A program made the position numbers and the translations under genes. From Symbiodinium microadriaticum (taxonomy: Eukaryota; Sar; Dinophyceae; Suessiales; Symbiodiniaceae), in NCBI GenBank assembly GCA_001939145.1, contig LSRX01000082.1:120208-184207 (forward strand): a DNA stretch of 64,000 nucleotides, given 5' to 3'. Numbering within the stretch: position 1 is the stretch's first letter; every line of letters starts with the position of its first letter. Shown piece after piece: positions 29,555 to 41,660 of this stretch. A model generated the notes under the pieces. The model was given only the letters and a program-made list of their open reading frames with translations, made no database searches and was not told the DNA's origin.

Positions 29555-30416
29555 GTTTTGTGTGCTCCGCTTTTACAACGCGAGGGAGGCTTCCTTGTCT
29601 GCCTCCCCACAGGATCTGTGCCGCCAAACCTGTTAGCTTTTGGCCGGGAAGCCTCAGCTGTGGGACTGCATGGGCCATCGACCATCCTGGAAGTGCCATC
29701 CCTGGAGGAGGACGAGGAAGGAGTCGAAGAACCTACCTCAGAAACCCTGTCAGTTCTGGTCATCGACGTGGCCAACGCAGCTGCCGCACACATGACGCTT
29801 TACGACCCTGCCGATGGGGTCTCCGTTGTTCCTTTCGACCCCGTGCAGCCTCAGAGGTTCCCGGAGGTAAGCCGGCTTTTAGCCCTCACCCGAGCTTGGC
29901 TTCGCAGCCAGGGAGACGACCGAATGGCCTTCTACTCTGCCGTCGAAGATGCGGAGGCCGGAGTGCCCGAGGAAGAAGCACCGGAGCCTGCTCCTCCTTT
30001 TCAGGCCGGCCCCAAGAGAGCAGCAGCCAAAGCGAAGAGGGTGACAACAAACCAGCTGGCAACTCAGATCGACCAGCTGCTGTCGGCGATGCCCCGCCTC
30101 ACAGATCAACTGCAGCAGCTCGGGGCCCGCCAGCAAGCCCTCAGCGGCCGGCGCTCAAAGACCAAAGCCCGCGCACCAGATGCCGTTCTCCCTCCCCAAG
30201 AACCAGCCAGGCGCCGGATCTGCCTCTGCCTTTGCAAGCTTCTTGTTGGGCCCTCCTGCAAAGACGGGACCGGCGAAAGCCTCAGCCGCAAGGCCATCCC
30301 CGGCCGATGCAGATCAGCTCCTGGGGGCCCTGAAGAGACCGACGGCTTTCAAGCTCCCGGCCTTCAGGGAGCTTTGTTATGATGTCGTATGCCATGTTGA
30401 GCTAGGTACTGGGTGA
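29555..30416 (+). pseudogene. retroelement gag-like ORF2 with a frameshift near 30180
   Basis: The open frame follows TAG at 29552 and has no ATG. It reads ...GREASAVGLHGPSTILEVPS..., SVLVIDVANAAAAHMTLYDP, RLLALTRAWLRSQGDDRMAF, then a basic Ala/Lys stretch and a Gln-rich helix (QLLSAMPRLTDQLQQLGARQ). From about 30180 the natural continuation (SASAFASFLLGPPAKTGPAK...) is in another frame ending at 30416, so a frameshift is likely. The long overlapping frame 28867-30333 is treated as a shadow. Confidence 0.45.
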
Positions 30417-32649
30417 ATTCGTCCTTGAAATCGGTGCCACAATCAGCAACTATGTTACTGGGGTGTCCTGCTCAGAAGATCCGCCTCTCCGATAGCACTT
30501 TGAGGCATTGGTGGGCGCTAGCTAGGATTACCGCCGCCGGTCTTAACAATCGCTATCTGCTGGCTCGTACCTACGTCAACTATGCTGACGGCTGTGTAGC
30601 GATTGCCGGAATAGTCTTTCGCTTCCAGGCAGTTTACGCCGACAGTATGATTAAATTCTCGCGGACACGGGGAATCTCCTGAAACTGGATGGTGTCTAGG
30701 CACTGGCGCGGTGTCCAGGCAAATCGTACATTTGTGGAGCCTTGATGAATTCCAGAGAAGCCATTGCTTGTCTACGGACCTGTGCTAACACTGCTCCGGG
30801 AATATGTCCGAAGGCTTCACGGAGGCCCTCCAGGCTGCTCGGCGTCCAGCCTCACTGGCTGGCATGACGGGCAAGGGCATACTTTCCAAAATCAGTTGCT
30901 CCTTTTCCTCAGGGTATAGGCTCTGAGGAGGCAGAGCTAATCTCACATGTTGAGATGGCTCGGGAGCCGAAGGGAGATGATGATGGAAGCGGGACCGGTG
31001 TCCTGGTCACCTACAAAGCATGTTCTTGTAAAGGATTCGCGCGGTACATGCTGCTACGTGCTCTCTGAAACATCATTGCAAGCTCGCCAGAAATCAGTAC
31101 CACTGATATCATGAAAACATCGCGGGCCCCAGCCGTAGCTGTCAGTCCACGCATGCATCACAGCTAGTGACTCCTGCGTCACCAATCTTCGGGCCTATCC
31201 TATCCCCGAGATACACAAATCGCCCCTAAGCTCAATATTCTCCTCTAACGTGGGATATCGGACTGAGAAGGACTGTGTGAACCCCCAATGTGTCACTAGC
31301 ACGCTCCAACTCAACACAGAGCTCCACGGCGGGCGCTACCTGCAGTGCGATTCGCGAGGGACTCGCAGACGATGGCCTGCGCGGATGTCTGCGTTCCACT
31401 CGCACCAGACAGGTCCCCAGAACCAGAACACTATGGGGCGACGGGGCTGTGCCCCGATCAGATTGGCCTCCACTCTCGGTGCAGGGCCTATCCCCTTGTC
31501 ATTCTGCCAAATCTTTTTCTAACTGGAGGCTCGCCCATAGTCTTCACCTGAGCGTTCGCGAACCCTGCTCCTGCTGTCTAGCTGGAGATCACCGCGGTGG
31601 TTTCTCTCGCGACCGATGTCGCGGCGATGCTTCCTTTTACGTGAAAGATGATGAGCTGCGTCTTCTGCGTGAGCGGGAGCGCGTGCGGAGAGCTTCATCT
31701 AAAAGCCTCTCTGCACGGTGTGTATGTGTGTGTGTGTGTGTGTGTTTGTGTGCGTGCCGCTCTGCTTCCTCGCGATCCCTATCGGCGTCGTGCAGCTTCA
31801 TCTGCAAACCCAGGATGTCGTCGTCCTTAACTTGGATGACTCTATAAAATCTAGAGTCTAGAGTTCTCACCCCCAGGTCGGAGTCCGAGACATGGGCCCG
31901 TCCGATGCTTACTCATTATATCAATGAGTTGTTAAAGAACCGCCGTGATGATTCGGGTTGTCACGATGCTCAGTGGACCTGTGTCCAAGTTACCAAGCAA
32001 GGAGGGCACATTCAACTACGCTGTAGGTGTAGGGGACTTTACACAAGGTGGACTGTGCGGGTGAGAGGCTTAGTATCTCAGGACTCATAAGGAGCGATGT
32101 GGACAAACTGACTGTTCAGGATACAGCCCTGCTGTGGAGACTTAATTTTCCGATTTGCGCAACGTGCAATATTACAGATTTTTCAAGGATCAGCAACAGG
32201 TGCATCAAGGGCACGCGGCATGTCGGATGGGACAGAGTATAAGCAAGGCAGGGGGATTTACAGCCTGGGACACTCGAACGTGTCAGCTGAATCTTTCGTG
32301 CAGAAGCTACTTGATCGTAGAATCAAGGAGGCCATTAGTCGACGTTCGGAGCAACCCTGTGAGCACAGTCCATTGTGGAAGGAATAAATTTTCAGGGCTG
32401 AGGGCGAGTCTCATCGCATCGCGCTATTGTGCACCGAAACTAACTGGGAACGATGCCATCGACAGGGAATCGCTATAGTAGAGAAGCTTGTGGCGCTCTA
32501 CGTGAAAACATGTCATGCGCGCTCCTAAGCTACAGAACCGTTGGACCCCAATGCCTACCGAGACAACGATTTGGGAGACCAGCCCTGAAGGTAATATTCA
32601 GGAGGCAGGTACCGCGTTCTTGGCATCTGGTTGACTACCACAACGCCTC
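30417..32649. other. retroelement remnants or unannotated sequence
   Basis: Short frames only. A (GT)n microsatellite lies at 31718-31760. Plus-strand fragments near 32095-32240 (VDKLTVQDTALLWRLNFPIC...) look protein-like and could be decayed gag or integrase sequence of the downstream copia element. Confidence 0.35.
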
Positions 32650-34277
32650 AGTATCTGTGCAACTTGGTCTGAACAAGAGACGGAGTGGCAGAAGTGCATC
32701 GAGTTCAATGCTGTAATCCCTTCCTCGGATGTTCGAATTAACTGTGCAGGACATGTTTGTATACCCACAAAACGGGTTCTCACAGACAAAAGCGAACATT
32801 TAGTTGGCACGCCGGGCTATACGCCTAAGTGGAAGGCCAGGCTTGTAGCCTGTGGAAACTTTGAGCAGATGAACCGAGAGGACATACGTGCTGATTCTCC
32901 GACAGCCGAGCAGGAGGGGATAGCCTTCATTTGCAGCTGGGACGTATCCCTTGGACTTAGGGTACGAGCCGCTGACATTACGAATGCATATTTTCAATTA
33001 AAGCCGTTGGGTCGCTTGCTGATTCCTTCGGGTACCTGAGCATCCAAAGGGAGTGCCTGACCGCGAGATTCAGGAAGCCGGCTATATGATAGATCGAGTG
33101 CCAGTCTATGGGACGACAGATGCCGGCCGTAATCTAGACCTCCGTAGAAAAGAGAGTTCGGACTACGAGCGTTTCAGATCCTGTGAGCATTATATGTCCT
33201 CACAGATAACTCAGGATCACTATGTGCGCACCTTGCACCCATGTGGATGACTTCTTTAATGCTGCGCAAGGAAAAGGCGAACATGCCATTATTGCCATTC
33301 AGCGTTTACTCGGCCGCTTCAAGATCGGTCGCATCGAGCAAGACAAATTCAGGTTTTGCGGCCGTGAGCGCTTACAACATCAGGACTGCACTATAGAAAC
33401 CAATTTTCTGGGACAATACCAGGTCTATTCGCCCAATAGACGTCCGAAAGGGGGGAAAGGCCGACGACTCCGGCCACGGATGCCCAGCGGACAGCGCTGA
33501 GGTCTGTAGTTGGTTCCCTTGCCTGGGTTGCTAGAGCTACACAACCCGATCTTATACCGCGTCAATGCGCTGCAACAGCAGGTAACCAAAGCGACCAGCG
33601 AAACGTTGAGGGATGCCAACCGAGTTGTATCACTCGCCCTGAATGACGCAGATAGGAGTCTTGTCTACAAAGCTCGATTGCCTTGGGAGTTGGCGATCGT
33701 CACATTCTGTGATGCATCATTTGCAAGGGAAGCTGGGCATAAACACCAGCGTGGTCGCATCCATGACGTCGCATAAAGATGCAGTCAACGGGAATTCCAA
33801 TACCCATGAAACGCATCTTTTGTCGTTTAGGTCCTCAACCATGATACGCGGCTGTCGTGCGACATCACAATGCTAGGCATATTTGCAGCATGCCATGGAG
33901 CATGGACAGAGGCCCCGAGCGAGTGTGTTTGAAATCATGGGAAATCTTCCAGTGCGAGGCCAATGGGCAGAAGTGGCTAGGCGAATTAGTCAAATTAGTC
34001 TTCAGGTTCAGTTAGTGACTGCCGATGCTTGACCGACCATCTACTATCACCCATCCTGAAGAAGGTTGAAGACACACGGTTGAGCATAGAATTCGCCGGA
34101 ATGCGACAAAGATTGTGGGAAGACGATGTGCTTAGTCACGAAGCATTTGCAGCTTGTGGCGACGTACCCAGGTGGACGGCCACACACCTGCAGATAGCGG
34201 ATTGCCTTGCGAAATCGATGAAACCTCATTTGCTGAATGAGACTATTCGCACGAACGTAGTTACCGTGTGGGAATGA
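32650..34277 (+). pseudogene. Ty1/copia pol remnant (reverse transcriptase and RNase H), heavily frameshifted
   Basis: Consecutive blocks in different frames rebuild the order of a copia pol. RT fingers appear at about 32,659-33,036 (PKWKARLVACGNFEQMNRED..., SWDVSLGLRVRAADITNAYF). Next comes VPVYGTTDAGRNL at 33,053-33,250. CTHVDDFFNAAQGKGEHAII, carrying the catalytic V-D-D, lies in 33,222-33,500. A palm/thumb and RNase H part follows (VNALQQQVTKATSETLRDAN..., VTFCDASFAREAGHK) at 33,540-33,776. The RNase H end (TATHLQIADCLAKSMKPHLL) is at 34,029-34,277. At least five frame breaks show it is dead. Confidence 0.75.
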
Positions 34278-34505
34278 GCACCGGGGTCGTCGACTTCCGA
34301 GCTGCCGACGACAGATATTACAACCGCCGAGCCCCGACAGGAGCACCAAGCGTCCAATCAGGCCATAGCCTAATTAAAAATGCATGGAACTCACAGCGGC
34401 ACAGCTTGATACGCGCCGTCACGCTGGCCATGCGCAGCATGACACCAAATTTCTCACACTTTCGATCACAGGCAGATAAGACGGGTGTCAATTTGCCGTG
34501 TCTTC

Positions 34506-34570
34506 TGTGTCATAGTTGAGGAAGCCGTGTTGACTTCCGTAGATTAGGAAGTTCGATTGCAGTGCTTTGT
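34506..34570 (+). repeat. 65-bp direct repeat, right copy
   Basis: See the left copy at 28480-28544. It lies 229 bases after the end of the copia RNase H remnant. Confidence 0.75.
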
Positions 34571-35300
34571 GTCCGACCATAGATGCACCAGCATGTATCG
34601 CGCCTGAATGTGATCTACGTGCTGCAGGCGAATTGAGTTCAAGCAGTAAAAGGAGCAATGGTTTTCGCGTTATAACTCCGGCAGCCGACATTCGTTCCAA
34701 AAGGGTGGTTGTCGTGCATTTGGAGCGGCTTTGGACCTGTCGCAGGTGATGGGCTGATCCAGCCAGCGACATGCCTCCTGTGCGACAGGACAGAGAAAAT
34801 GTGCGAGTGCACTATCGTGACGGGACACGCGAGAACTTCCAAGGCTTGAGTTGTCGTGACATCCGGGACCAATGTTGGCATGATTTACGAAGCTGCGTTG
34901 ATGTTTCATGCTATCATGCATCAGCGTGCGGAAACTATTGCCAGCCGCCTACGTAGCGGCCTGCAGCAGAGGAGTGGCACTCGAATACCATAAGCCGCTT
35001 AGCGCTTAGAGGGTTTGTCGACCATGAGTTGAACATGGGGTCGCTTGTGCTGTGGTGTGCATGAGCCAGCTTGGGCAACGCGGTGGTTCCTTAGTCATGC
35101 GCAACGCTGCAGCTCGGCTCGTGTGTCCGTTTTCACTTTGTTTGCTATCTTTCGTCGCCGCCTCAAACGATTCCTTCGTGACCCTTTGGCTGCCGCTGGC
35201 CTCCACTTGGCTGAGCCCAGTAGTCGTCGACTGTGGTCGGGTGCAATCGCCAGTAGTTGCTCAACATTAGAAAAGATAGCTACTACATACATAAATACAT
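34571..35300 (+). pseudogene. probable 5' fragment of another decayed retroelement
   Basis: Plus-strand fragments in several frames look protein-like: FRVITPAADIRSKRVVVVHL then ERLWTCRR (34,662-34,749), VHYRDGTRENFQGLSCRDIR (34,804 onward), and a basic helix-rich part near 35,090-35,270. I associate this order with an ORF found in dinoflagellate retroelements from memory only. Multiple frame breaks. Confidence 0.3.
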
Positions 35301-35344
35301 ACATGTATATATTAGATCATAAGTTTCGATTTTTTATACTAGTA

Positions 35345-35455
35345 GATTGGAGCGAGGCCTGGGGCAGAGGTTCCGGGGAGGTTCAGGGGCCAGTTCGGGG
35401 CGGGTCAGGCATGGTTTCGGAGGTGTTCGGGGCGAGGTTCCGGGCGGGTTTCGGA
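35345..35455 (+). repeat. G-rich tract with repeated GGTTC(C/G)GGG motifs
   Basis: The plus strand has many GG, GGG and GGGG runs in short imperfect repeats (for example GAGGTTCCGGGG and TTCGGGGCGGG). It stands immediately before the switch to AT-rich sequence and could form G-quadruplex-like structures. Confidence 0.5.
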
Positions 35456-35689
35456 TTCTAGCTCCACATATTTTCGTGAGCCTTGCAAATCGCACGCAAG
35501 TGACAGCGAGTCTCGAACTTTTGATGTGCACACAAGCTCCACACAATCTGCTCAACGCATTTGGCTTTCGCAATAAATCTAGAGCTCAATGTAGTCTTGA
35601 GGTGCGTGCTGGGCCGTGCGGGGTAGCGTGCAGCTCCAGTGCGCCCTTTTGACCTTTCGTCTGCAAATCGCACACGAGGGACCCGAGAA

Positions 35690-36545
35690 TCGTATTGAAT
35701 ATATTTTTTTGTTTCCAAATCCCAACATGTATTTTTCATGGTTTGGCAAACACTTTTAGAGCTATTTCAGCTTGGTTGGTATTCTTGGTACTAGTCTCCG
35801 AAGCCTCCGACCAAATTGAAATCTATTTTTTAAGGCCTAATAAAGATACTTTGACTTTACTTCGATAAAATCTGGAATTGAATTTTATATACTTACCACA
35901 TAGAATCGTATTGTAAATACTTTGATTTGGTTTCTAGGGTTCTATTATATAATTTTTTGAAGGCTGAGAAATATATTTAGAATTATTTGATTTTTTCTGA
36001 TTTTTTGGTTATAATATTTGAAATTTAACCGAATCTTCGAAATAAAATTAAATATATGTTGGCTATTTATATTCGATTATGATTTATATAATTTTGTAAT
36101 TTAATAATATTCTATTTATAATGAAATATTATGAAAATTAGATTTTATAATTTATTTATTAATTTTAATTAAGAAAAATTATTATAATATATTTTGTTTC
36201 TTTATATTTTCTTATTTTTTCTATTTAATTGAAGCTTTTTTACAGTAATGTTTTCGATATATATTTATAAAGAAAATATATTCGATAATTTATTTTTTAT
36301 TGGGATTTAATTGGAGGATATATATTTATTGAGAAGATAATAAAATATATTTTTGATAGTATATAATAATATTATACGGTTTATATTGATGGAACTAGGT
36401 TAGATTGGAAATTGAATATTCTATATCTTTTCTAGTATTAATGGAAAGCGATTTAAATATATTATATATAATTGATTGACATAATAATTATCGGCTTTTT
36501 CTTATTTATTTCTATTTTTGTATGCTAATAGATTTATATATCTGA
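35690..36545. other. AT-rich island A (G over C on the plus strand)
   Basis: About 0.85 kb of very AT-rich DNA, against roughly balanced flanks. By eye G clearly exceeds C in most lines (for example 12 G and 0 C in 36301-36360). There is no open frame of note. It borders the left side of the second copia element. A motif near its start (AGAATCGTATTG at 35,691) recurs at 35,902. Confidence 0.8.
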
Positions 36546-37140
36546 TCTTCGGGGTCAATTGGAGAGGCGAACGTTCCCTCTTCCCCTTGGCAACATTAAT
36601 TGTTAGGCAAAACGCGACCAAGGACCGGATTAGGACCAAGAAGGGCCTCTAGAAAATTGGCAAAAGAAACCTTCTTAGGGCAGCCCAAGCCAAGGAAGCG
36701 ATCGAAAAAGAACCGAAAAGAGGAGGAAGATCGAATGAGGCCTTGCTTCGGAGGAGCGAGTAGGGTTCCCTGAACGGAACCGAGGAATTGATATAGTGAA
36801 ACCGAAGCCTAAGAAGAAATTGAAGAGGCAATGGATTTCGTTTAGTGGCGGCCCAACTTGAGGAGCTTAGGGAGAATGGTCTTTTGTCTCGTGGGTCTAC
36901 GGGGGAGCTCATCCTGAAATCTTTTCAAGATTCGTGCACCACGTCTTGCAGGCAGCCAGCAGAGCTGTCAAGCGGCAGCTCCGGGCCCTTAGGCTGAAGA
37001 AAGAGAAGAAAGAAAAGAAGAAAGAGAAGAAAAAGAAAGAAGAAAAGAAGTGAAGAGCCAAAATAGAGCCTCTCTATATAGAAGACGAGGCGGATAATAA
37101 GGAGGAGCCGGTCTAGGACACCGTCCCCTAGGCTACGGCG

Positions 37141-38150
37141 ATGGAAGCGGTCATTCAGGAGGTCCGGGCGCAGCTCCAGCAGTCTGCTGAGCTGCTGCAA
37201 GCGCAGCAGGCGCATCTGGGCCAGCAGGCTCAGCAGATTCAGGCGCTACAGGCGCAAAGTGCGCCCCAGACGACGCCGGCTTCGAACTCTTCGCCTTTTC
37301 TCTTTGCTGCCCCTGGAGGACACGCGTGGGCTTGGGAAACCCGATCTGTTCAAGGGGGGATCCGACGGCTTTCAACGACTGGGTCTTTATCTTGAGACCT
37401 TATCTTTCAGCAATGGACTAGCGCTACAAGGCCTTGTTCCTCAAGGCCGAGACCTCGAGCACAGGGTTGTGGAACAGGATCCTGGACCCAGCGGAGAAGG
37501 GCCTGAACACTCAGATCTACTATGTCCTGGTTATGCTGTGCCGGGACCGGACCCTGGACAAGCTGCACAATACTAGGGAATCAGCAGGGCTGGAGGCTTT
37601 TCACCAGCTGTACCTTGAGCACAATCCGAAGCTTTCTTCGAGGCACGTGGGCTTGCTCCTGGAGATCTTGAGGTGCAAGTTCGAGGGGGACCTGGTTTCA
37701 TGTGTGGAGGCCTTCGAGAGGAAGGTCCGGGAGTGGGGGAAGGACGTGGACGATAACACGGTTATCGGCATCGTCATTTTGGGATAACGGATGCTGCTGT
37801 AAAGGAGCACCTGGTAAGGTACGCGAGCCGGCTGGACACGTGGTCGAAGATGCGTGCAGAGATCGTGGAGATCCCAGGACGCAGCAATATCTAAGAGAAC
37901 ACGCCCCCGCCATGGACATTAGGGCGTTTCCCAAAAGAAAGAAGGGAGACAAAGGAAAAGATAACAAAGGAAAGGACAGAAGAAAAGACAGCAAAGAGAA
38001 AGACAAAGGAAAAGGCAAACGGAAAGACAAAGAGAAGAGTAACAGTACAGCGAGGCAGTGCTAAGAAAGGCCAACGCCTTTGCTTTTAGTACAACAAGCC
38101 GGGGCACACGAAGCAAGAGTGCGGAAAGCCGCGTCCTCCTACGCCTAAGG
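37141..38150 (+). pseudogene. copia gag with mutated zinc knuckle
   Basis: The start is MEAVIQEVRAQLQQSAELLQ... at 37141, a Gln-rich coiled coil. After a frameshift, the gag core reads LYLEHNPKLSSRHVGLLLEI then LRCKFEGDLVSCVEAFERKV up to 37,787. A lysine-rich stretch follows. At 38,081-38,122 a CCHC-like knuckle reads C-F-stop-Y-N-K-P-G-H-T-K-Q-E-C: the second Cys is Tyr and the residue before it is a stop, both explainable by G-to-A changes. Confidence 0.65.
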
Positions 38151-38170
38151 TACGGCCGTATCCGTGGTAG

Positions 38171-38330
38171 TTCTCATCTCATCACTCTGCTCTCTTTCTG
38201 CTCTTCCTCTTCTCTCTTGCCTCTCTACTTTCTTTCTGCTTTCTCCTTCCTGGTCTCTCGTTCCCCCACTCCCTCTCCTGTCTTCTCTCGTTCTCCCTTC
38301 TTTCTTCCTCTTTTCTTCTACGATTTAATC
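38171..38330 (+). repeat. 160-bp polypyrimidine tract
   Basis: An almost pure C/T stretch on the plus strand lies between the gag knuckle and the protease region. Together with the (CTCA)n block just after it, it looks like sequence expanded or inserted inside the element. Confidence 0.8.
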
Positions 38331-38394
38331 CTTAAGCCATTTGGCCGGAGGGGATACCGCCTTTTTCTTCGGCCGGACTTTTGTCCTAGTCACC

Positions 38395-38470
38395 CTTCAC
38401 TCACTCACTCACTCGCTCGCTCGCTCGCTCGCTCGCTCACTCACTCACTCACTCACTCACTCACTCACTC
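38395..38470 (+). repeat. (CTCA)n / (CTCG)n microsatellite
   Basis: About 19 tandem 4-bp units with an inner block of CTCG variants. Confidence 0.9.
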
Positions 38471-38914
38471 TTGATGATTGGCATTTTGTATAGACTTGAA
38501 GAAGGCCGAGAGCGGCAAAGGAAGGACCGCCGCAGCAGTTCCAGAGAGAAGTGAGCCTGAGGCTGAGTCCGTTGCAGCTTCGACTTTGTGCGTTGCGGTG
38601 CCTGTTGCTGGGGTTCAGGGTTCTTCGGAGAGGTGGTGGACACAGGTGCAGGTGGAGGTATAGCCCCTTGAGGTTTTGATCTCCAAGCCCAGGAAGTAAT
38701 AGGAGAAGCCATCAACATGAAAACCATAACGGGAGAGCCTTTGAACCTAGGGAACCACAAAACCTCTGTACTTCAGCATGGTGGCACGCAGGTGAACTTC
38801 AGTTATAGGGAAAGTGATGTGAAGTTCCGGTTATTTTAGTTTCGGAGGCTAGCAAGTAGGGGACTTGGTTGGTTGTTGGGCCAGGGACGCAGTGCTTGTT
38901 AACAAAGCAGGCAG

Positions 38915-40202
38915 GTGAGCGGCTCAAGGAGGCTGGTGGAACTCCCAAGGATTCCTCTGGTCAAGGACAGGGGCGTGTACTGGTTGGATGTAGAAAGAAG
39001 CCCCCGCAAACAGCCAACGGAAACCGTGGCAGCCCCGAACCCCAAAGCTGTAAGACCGGTGGTAGATGCGGCCATGGGCGACGCTCCCCTTCAGGAGGAC
39101 CTGGAGCCTGAGGGGGAAGCGGGTAGGAAAGCCAAAGCTAAGAAGGCTCCCGCAAGCGTAAGCGCAGAACTTCGAGCCGAGCACGAGTTAACCCACCTAT
39201 CTTTTCGTAGTTGGTGTGAGGCTTGTGTAAAGGGCAAGAGAACCGAGGACTTTCACAGGCGTTGTGAAGAGAAAAAGAAAGAGGACACAGCCAGGTACTG
39301 TATCGACTATTATTTCTTCACGAGAGCCTTGAGCAAGAACAACGCCGTGCAAAGCATCGGTGACCTCCAAGAGGCCAGACCCGAATCTAAGACCGTGTTG
39401 GTTTGCAGGGATCAGAAGTCGGGTGCTTTGTTTGCAGGTGTTGCGAACAGCAAGGGAGCAGAGGACGCTTACTCTACTGCTTTTGCTCTAGACTCTAGAA
39501 GGGCTTAAGTTCTGTGGGCACCCCGACGTGATGATCGTTAGTGACACTGAGCGCTCCATTAGGTCCGTGGCAGACCTCCTAGTGAAAAGGTACCCCAAGA
39601 AGGCCACGGCACAACCAACCCCCAAGGGGGACTCCCAAGCAAGCGACGCAGCTGAACGCGCTGTCCTTGAGCTGGGCAACCAGGTGAGAACCCTTAAGAT
39701 TGCCTTTGAGGCAAGGTATCCCGAAGTGAATCTGAAGGTCACGGAGGACTTCCTGATCTTCCCTTGGATGCTCCACCACGCGGGCTGGCTGGTGACACGG
39801 TACGGTGTCAAGCAAGACGGCCGGACAGCCTATGAACGGCTGAGAGGCCGAACTTATAAGAGTGAAGTTGCTGAGTTCGGGGAGGTTGTTCTGTATAAGA
39901 TCTCAAATCAAGGTCTTAGGAAGCTTGAGGATCGTTGGGCCTGCGGCGTTTGGCTAGGGAAGAGCCTGAGCAACGATGAGCACTTCGTTGCGGCAGCTGA
40001 CGATATCCAGCGATGCCGTTCCATCCGCCGACGGGTGGAGAAGAAGCGATTCATAAAGGAGTTCCTGGACAAGATGGTCGGGACTCCTTGGCAGCCTTGG
40101 AGTGTTCCCGAGAGGACGCCGTTGGCTCCTGGACGGCCCCTGAGAGGCTCGAGGGCAACATGGCCAAGCCGAGGGGCCTGTATATCACGGCCGAGCGGCT
40201 GA
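38915..40202 (+). pseudogene. copia integrase region (frameshift near 39,500)
   Basis: The pre-integrase segment (LVELPRIPLVKDRGVYWLDV) leads to the integrase zinc-binding part (EHELTHLSFRSWCEACVKGK, i.e. H-x4-H...C-x2-C) and the first core Asp (CIDYYFF). After a frameshift near 39,500 the core continues (MIVSDTERSIRSVADLLVKR, then DAAERAVLELGNQVRTLKIA, holding the E of the triad). The C-terminal part has YKISNQGLRKLEDRWACGVW. This is the standard copia order upstream of RT. Confidence 0.7.
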
Positions 40203-40669
40203 TTAAGTACGGGCGCACGGAGGCTTGCCCCGGGTGTGACGTCCCTTACGGAGAGGCGCCAATACGACACAACGCTCAGTGCAGGGCAAGGTTCGCCGAA
40301 CTCGAAGGAGACCGGCAGCCGGGAAGCCGGAGATGGAGGGGATATTCCGATGGAAGTCAAGGCTCCTCGGAGGGAAGCGCACCTCAGTAGAGGGCAGCAG
40401 CGGCGGAGCAGTCCAGCGGCGTTCGCCGCGGCGCTCCGGGTCCCAGCTCGGGACCAGGCACGGGCAAGCGAGAAGGCACCTCTTCGGAAGGTAGCCGGCC
40501 CAAGGAGGCACGGACAGAGGCCTCAGGCGAACCCCCTTCCAGCCCGAGCACTCCGGGCAGAAAGCGTGAAGCCGAGGGACCTGCGCAGCAGGGAGACGAT
40601 GAGGGTGAGATCATCGCAGGGCTTCCCACACTCCACGAGTGGCCCGTTGAGGGTGATCCAGAAGACACA

Positions 40670-41660
40670 GTGATTCTTTGTGCCGTGTACGACGAAAGGA
40701 CAGGAGAAGCCCTTGACGAGGGCCAGGTGAAGGAGGGAAAAGCGAAGGAGATGAAGCAGATGGAAATCTTTGATGTCAAGAGTGACATCAGCTACCAGGA
40801 GGCGAAGGCGAAGGGACTTCGCCTGGTGAGGTCCCGGTGGGTGGACACTGCCAAGGAGATTAACGGAAAGCCCGGCGTGAGGAGCCAGCTTGTGGCGCAA
40901 GAAGTGAACACTTACAAGCGGGAGGACGTGTCGATGGGCACTCCCCCTCTTAGGGTACATCGTGCCGTGATCTCGCACGCCGCGACCGCGAAGCCAGGAC
41001 AAAGCGTAAGGAAGAAGCTTGTTGCCAGATACGACGTGAGCGTTGCTTTCTTCCACACGGAGAACAGCGAAAGGATCGGTATCGTTCCCCCGGCCTCTGA
41101 GGGCAGCCCAGATACGATCTGGGAGCTGCACAAGGCCATGAATGGAACGAGGGAAGCCTCAAGGCAGTGGGGCGCAAAGATCCGGAAGGTGAAGACAGCC
41201 AACGGCTACAGCGAGCTGTTGCTTTGCCCGAACACCTACTACCTCGCAGGTGGTGACGAGGCATTGTCTTGCCACGGTGATGATTTCTTGGCGACTGGAG
41301 AAGCGAGTGAGCTTGACAAGCTGGACGAGATCATGAAGCAGAACTATGAAGTGAAGGTCTTGCCAAGGATTGGGGACCCCAAGCATGGAGGGGAAACCGA
41401 TTCTGGTCGGCACTTGGGCCGAGTGATCAAGTGGACGGGCTCTGGGTTCACGTGGGAAGCTGACCCAAAGTATTCGGAGCAGGTCGTGGAAGAGCTGAAA
41501 CTTAAAGGGTTCAGGGGTGTAGACAGACCGTCCTCAAAAGCCACAGGAGCAGGAAACAGGTTTGTTGACCGTGAGCTTGAGAAGGAAAGAGCGGATGTAT
41601 TCCGCCGAGTGGCAGGCATCATCCTGTACATGTCGGTAGACCTCCTCGCTCCAGTTCGCT
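40670..41660 (+). pseudogene. copia reverse transcriptase region
   Basis: The frame MILCAVYDERTGEALDEGQV... contains the RT start (RLVRSRWVDTAKEINGKPGV then RSQLVAQEV), the first catalytic region (ARYDVSVAFFHTENSERIGI), LHKAMNGTREASRQWGAKIR, and the catalytic C-H-G-D-D-F at about 41,270-41,287. From about 41,650 the frame derails, and the RNase H continuation is in another frame. Confidence 0.75.

Larger units (their letters stand above)
28480..34570 (+). mobile_element. possible decayed Ty1/copia-like retroelement between 65-bp direct repeats
   Basis: The 65 bases at 28480-28544 recur at 34506-34570 with 7 differences, all transitions. Between them, in one direction, lie a gag-like two-ORF module (28863-30416) and a shattered copia-type pol (about 32650-34277) that ends just before the right copy. 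That order suits an LTR element, but the repeats are short. The gag-like part looks much better preserved than pol, so two insertions of different ages are possible. Sequence right of the second copy resembles the 5' part of a related retroelement, so the 65 bp may instead mark a shared 5' end. Confidence 0.4.

Noticed and set aside
28867..30333. 488-aa plus-strand frame
   Set aside because: It is very Pro/Arg/Ser-rich and overlaps two better frames with ordered composition; judged a GC-rich shadow.
35690..36545. Nuclear insertion of organelle DNA
   Set aside because: No recognisable cox1, cob, cox3, rRNA or plastid gene fragment in any frame.
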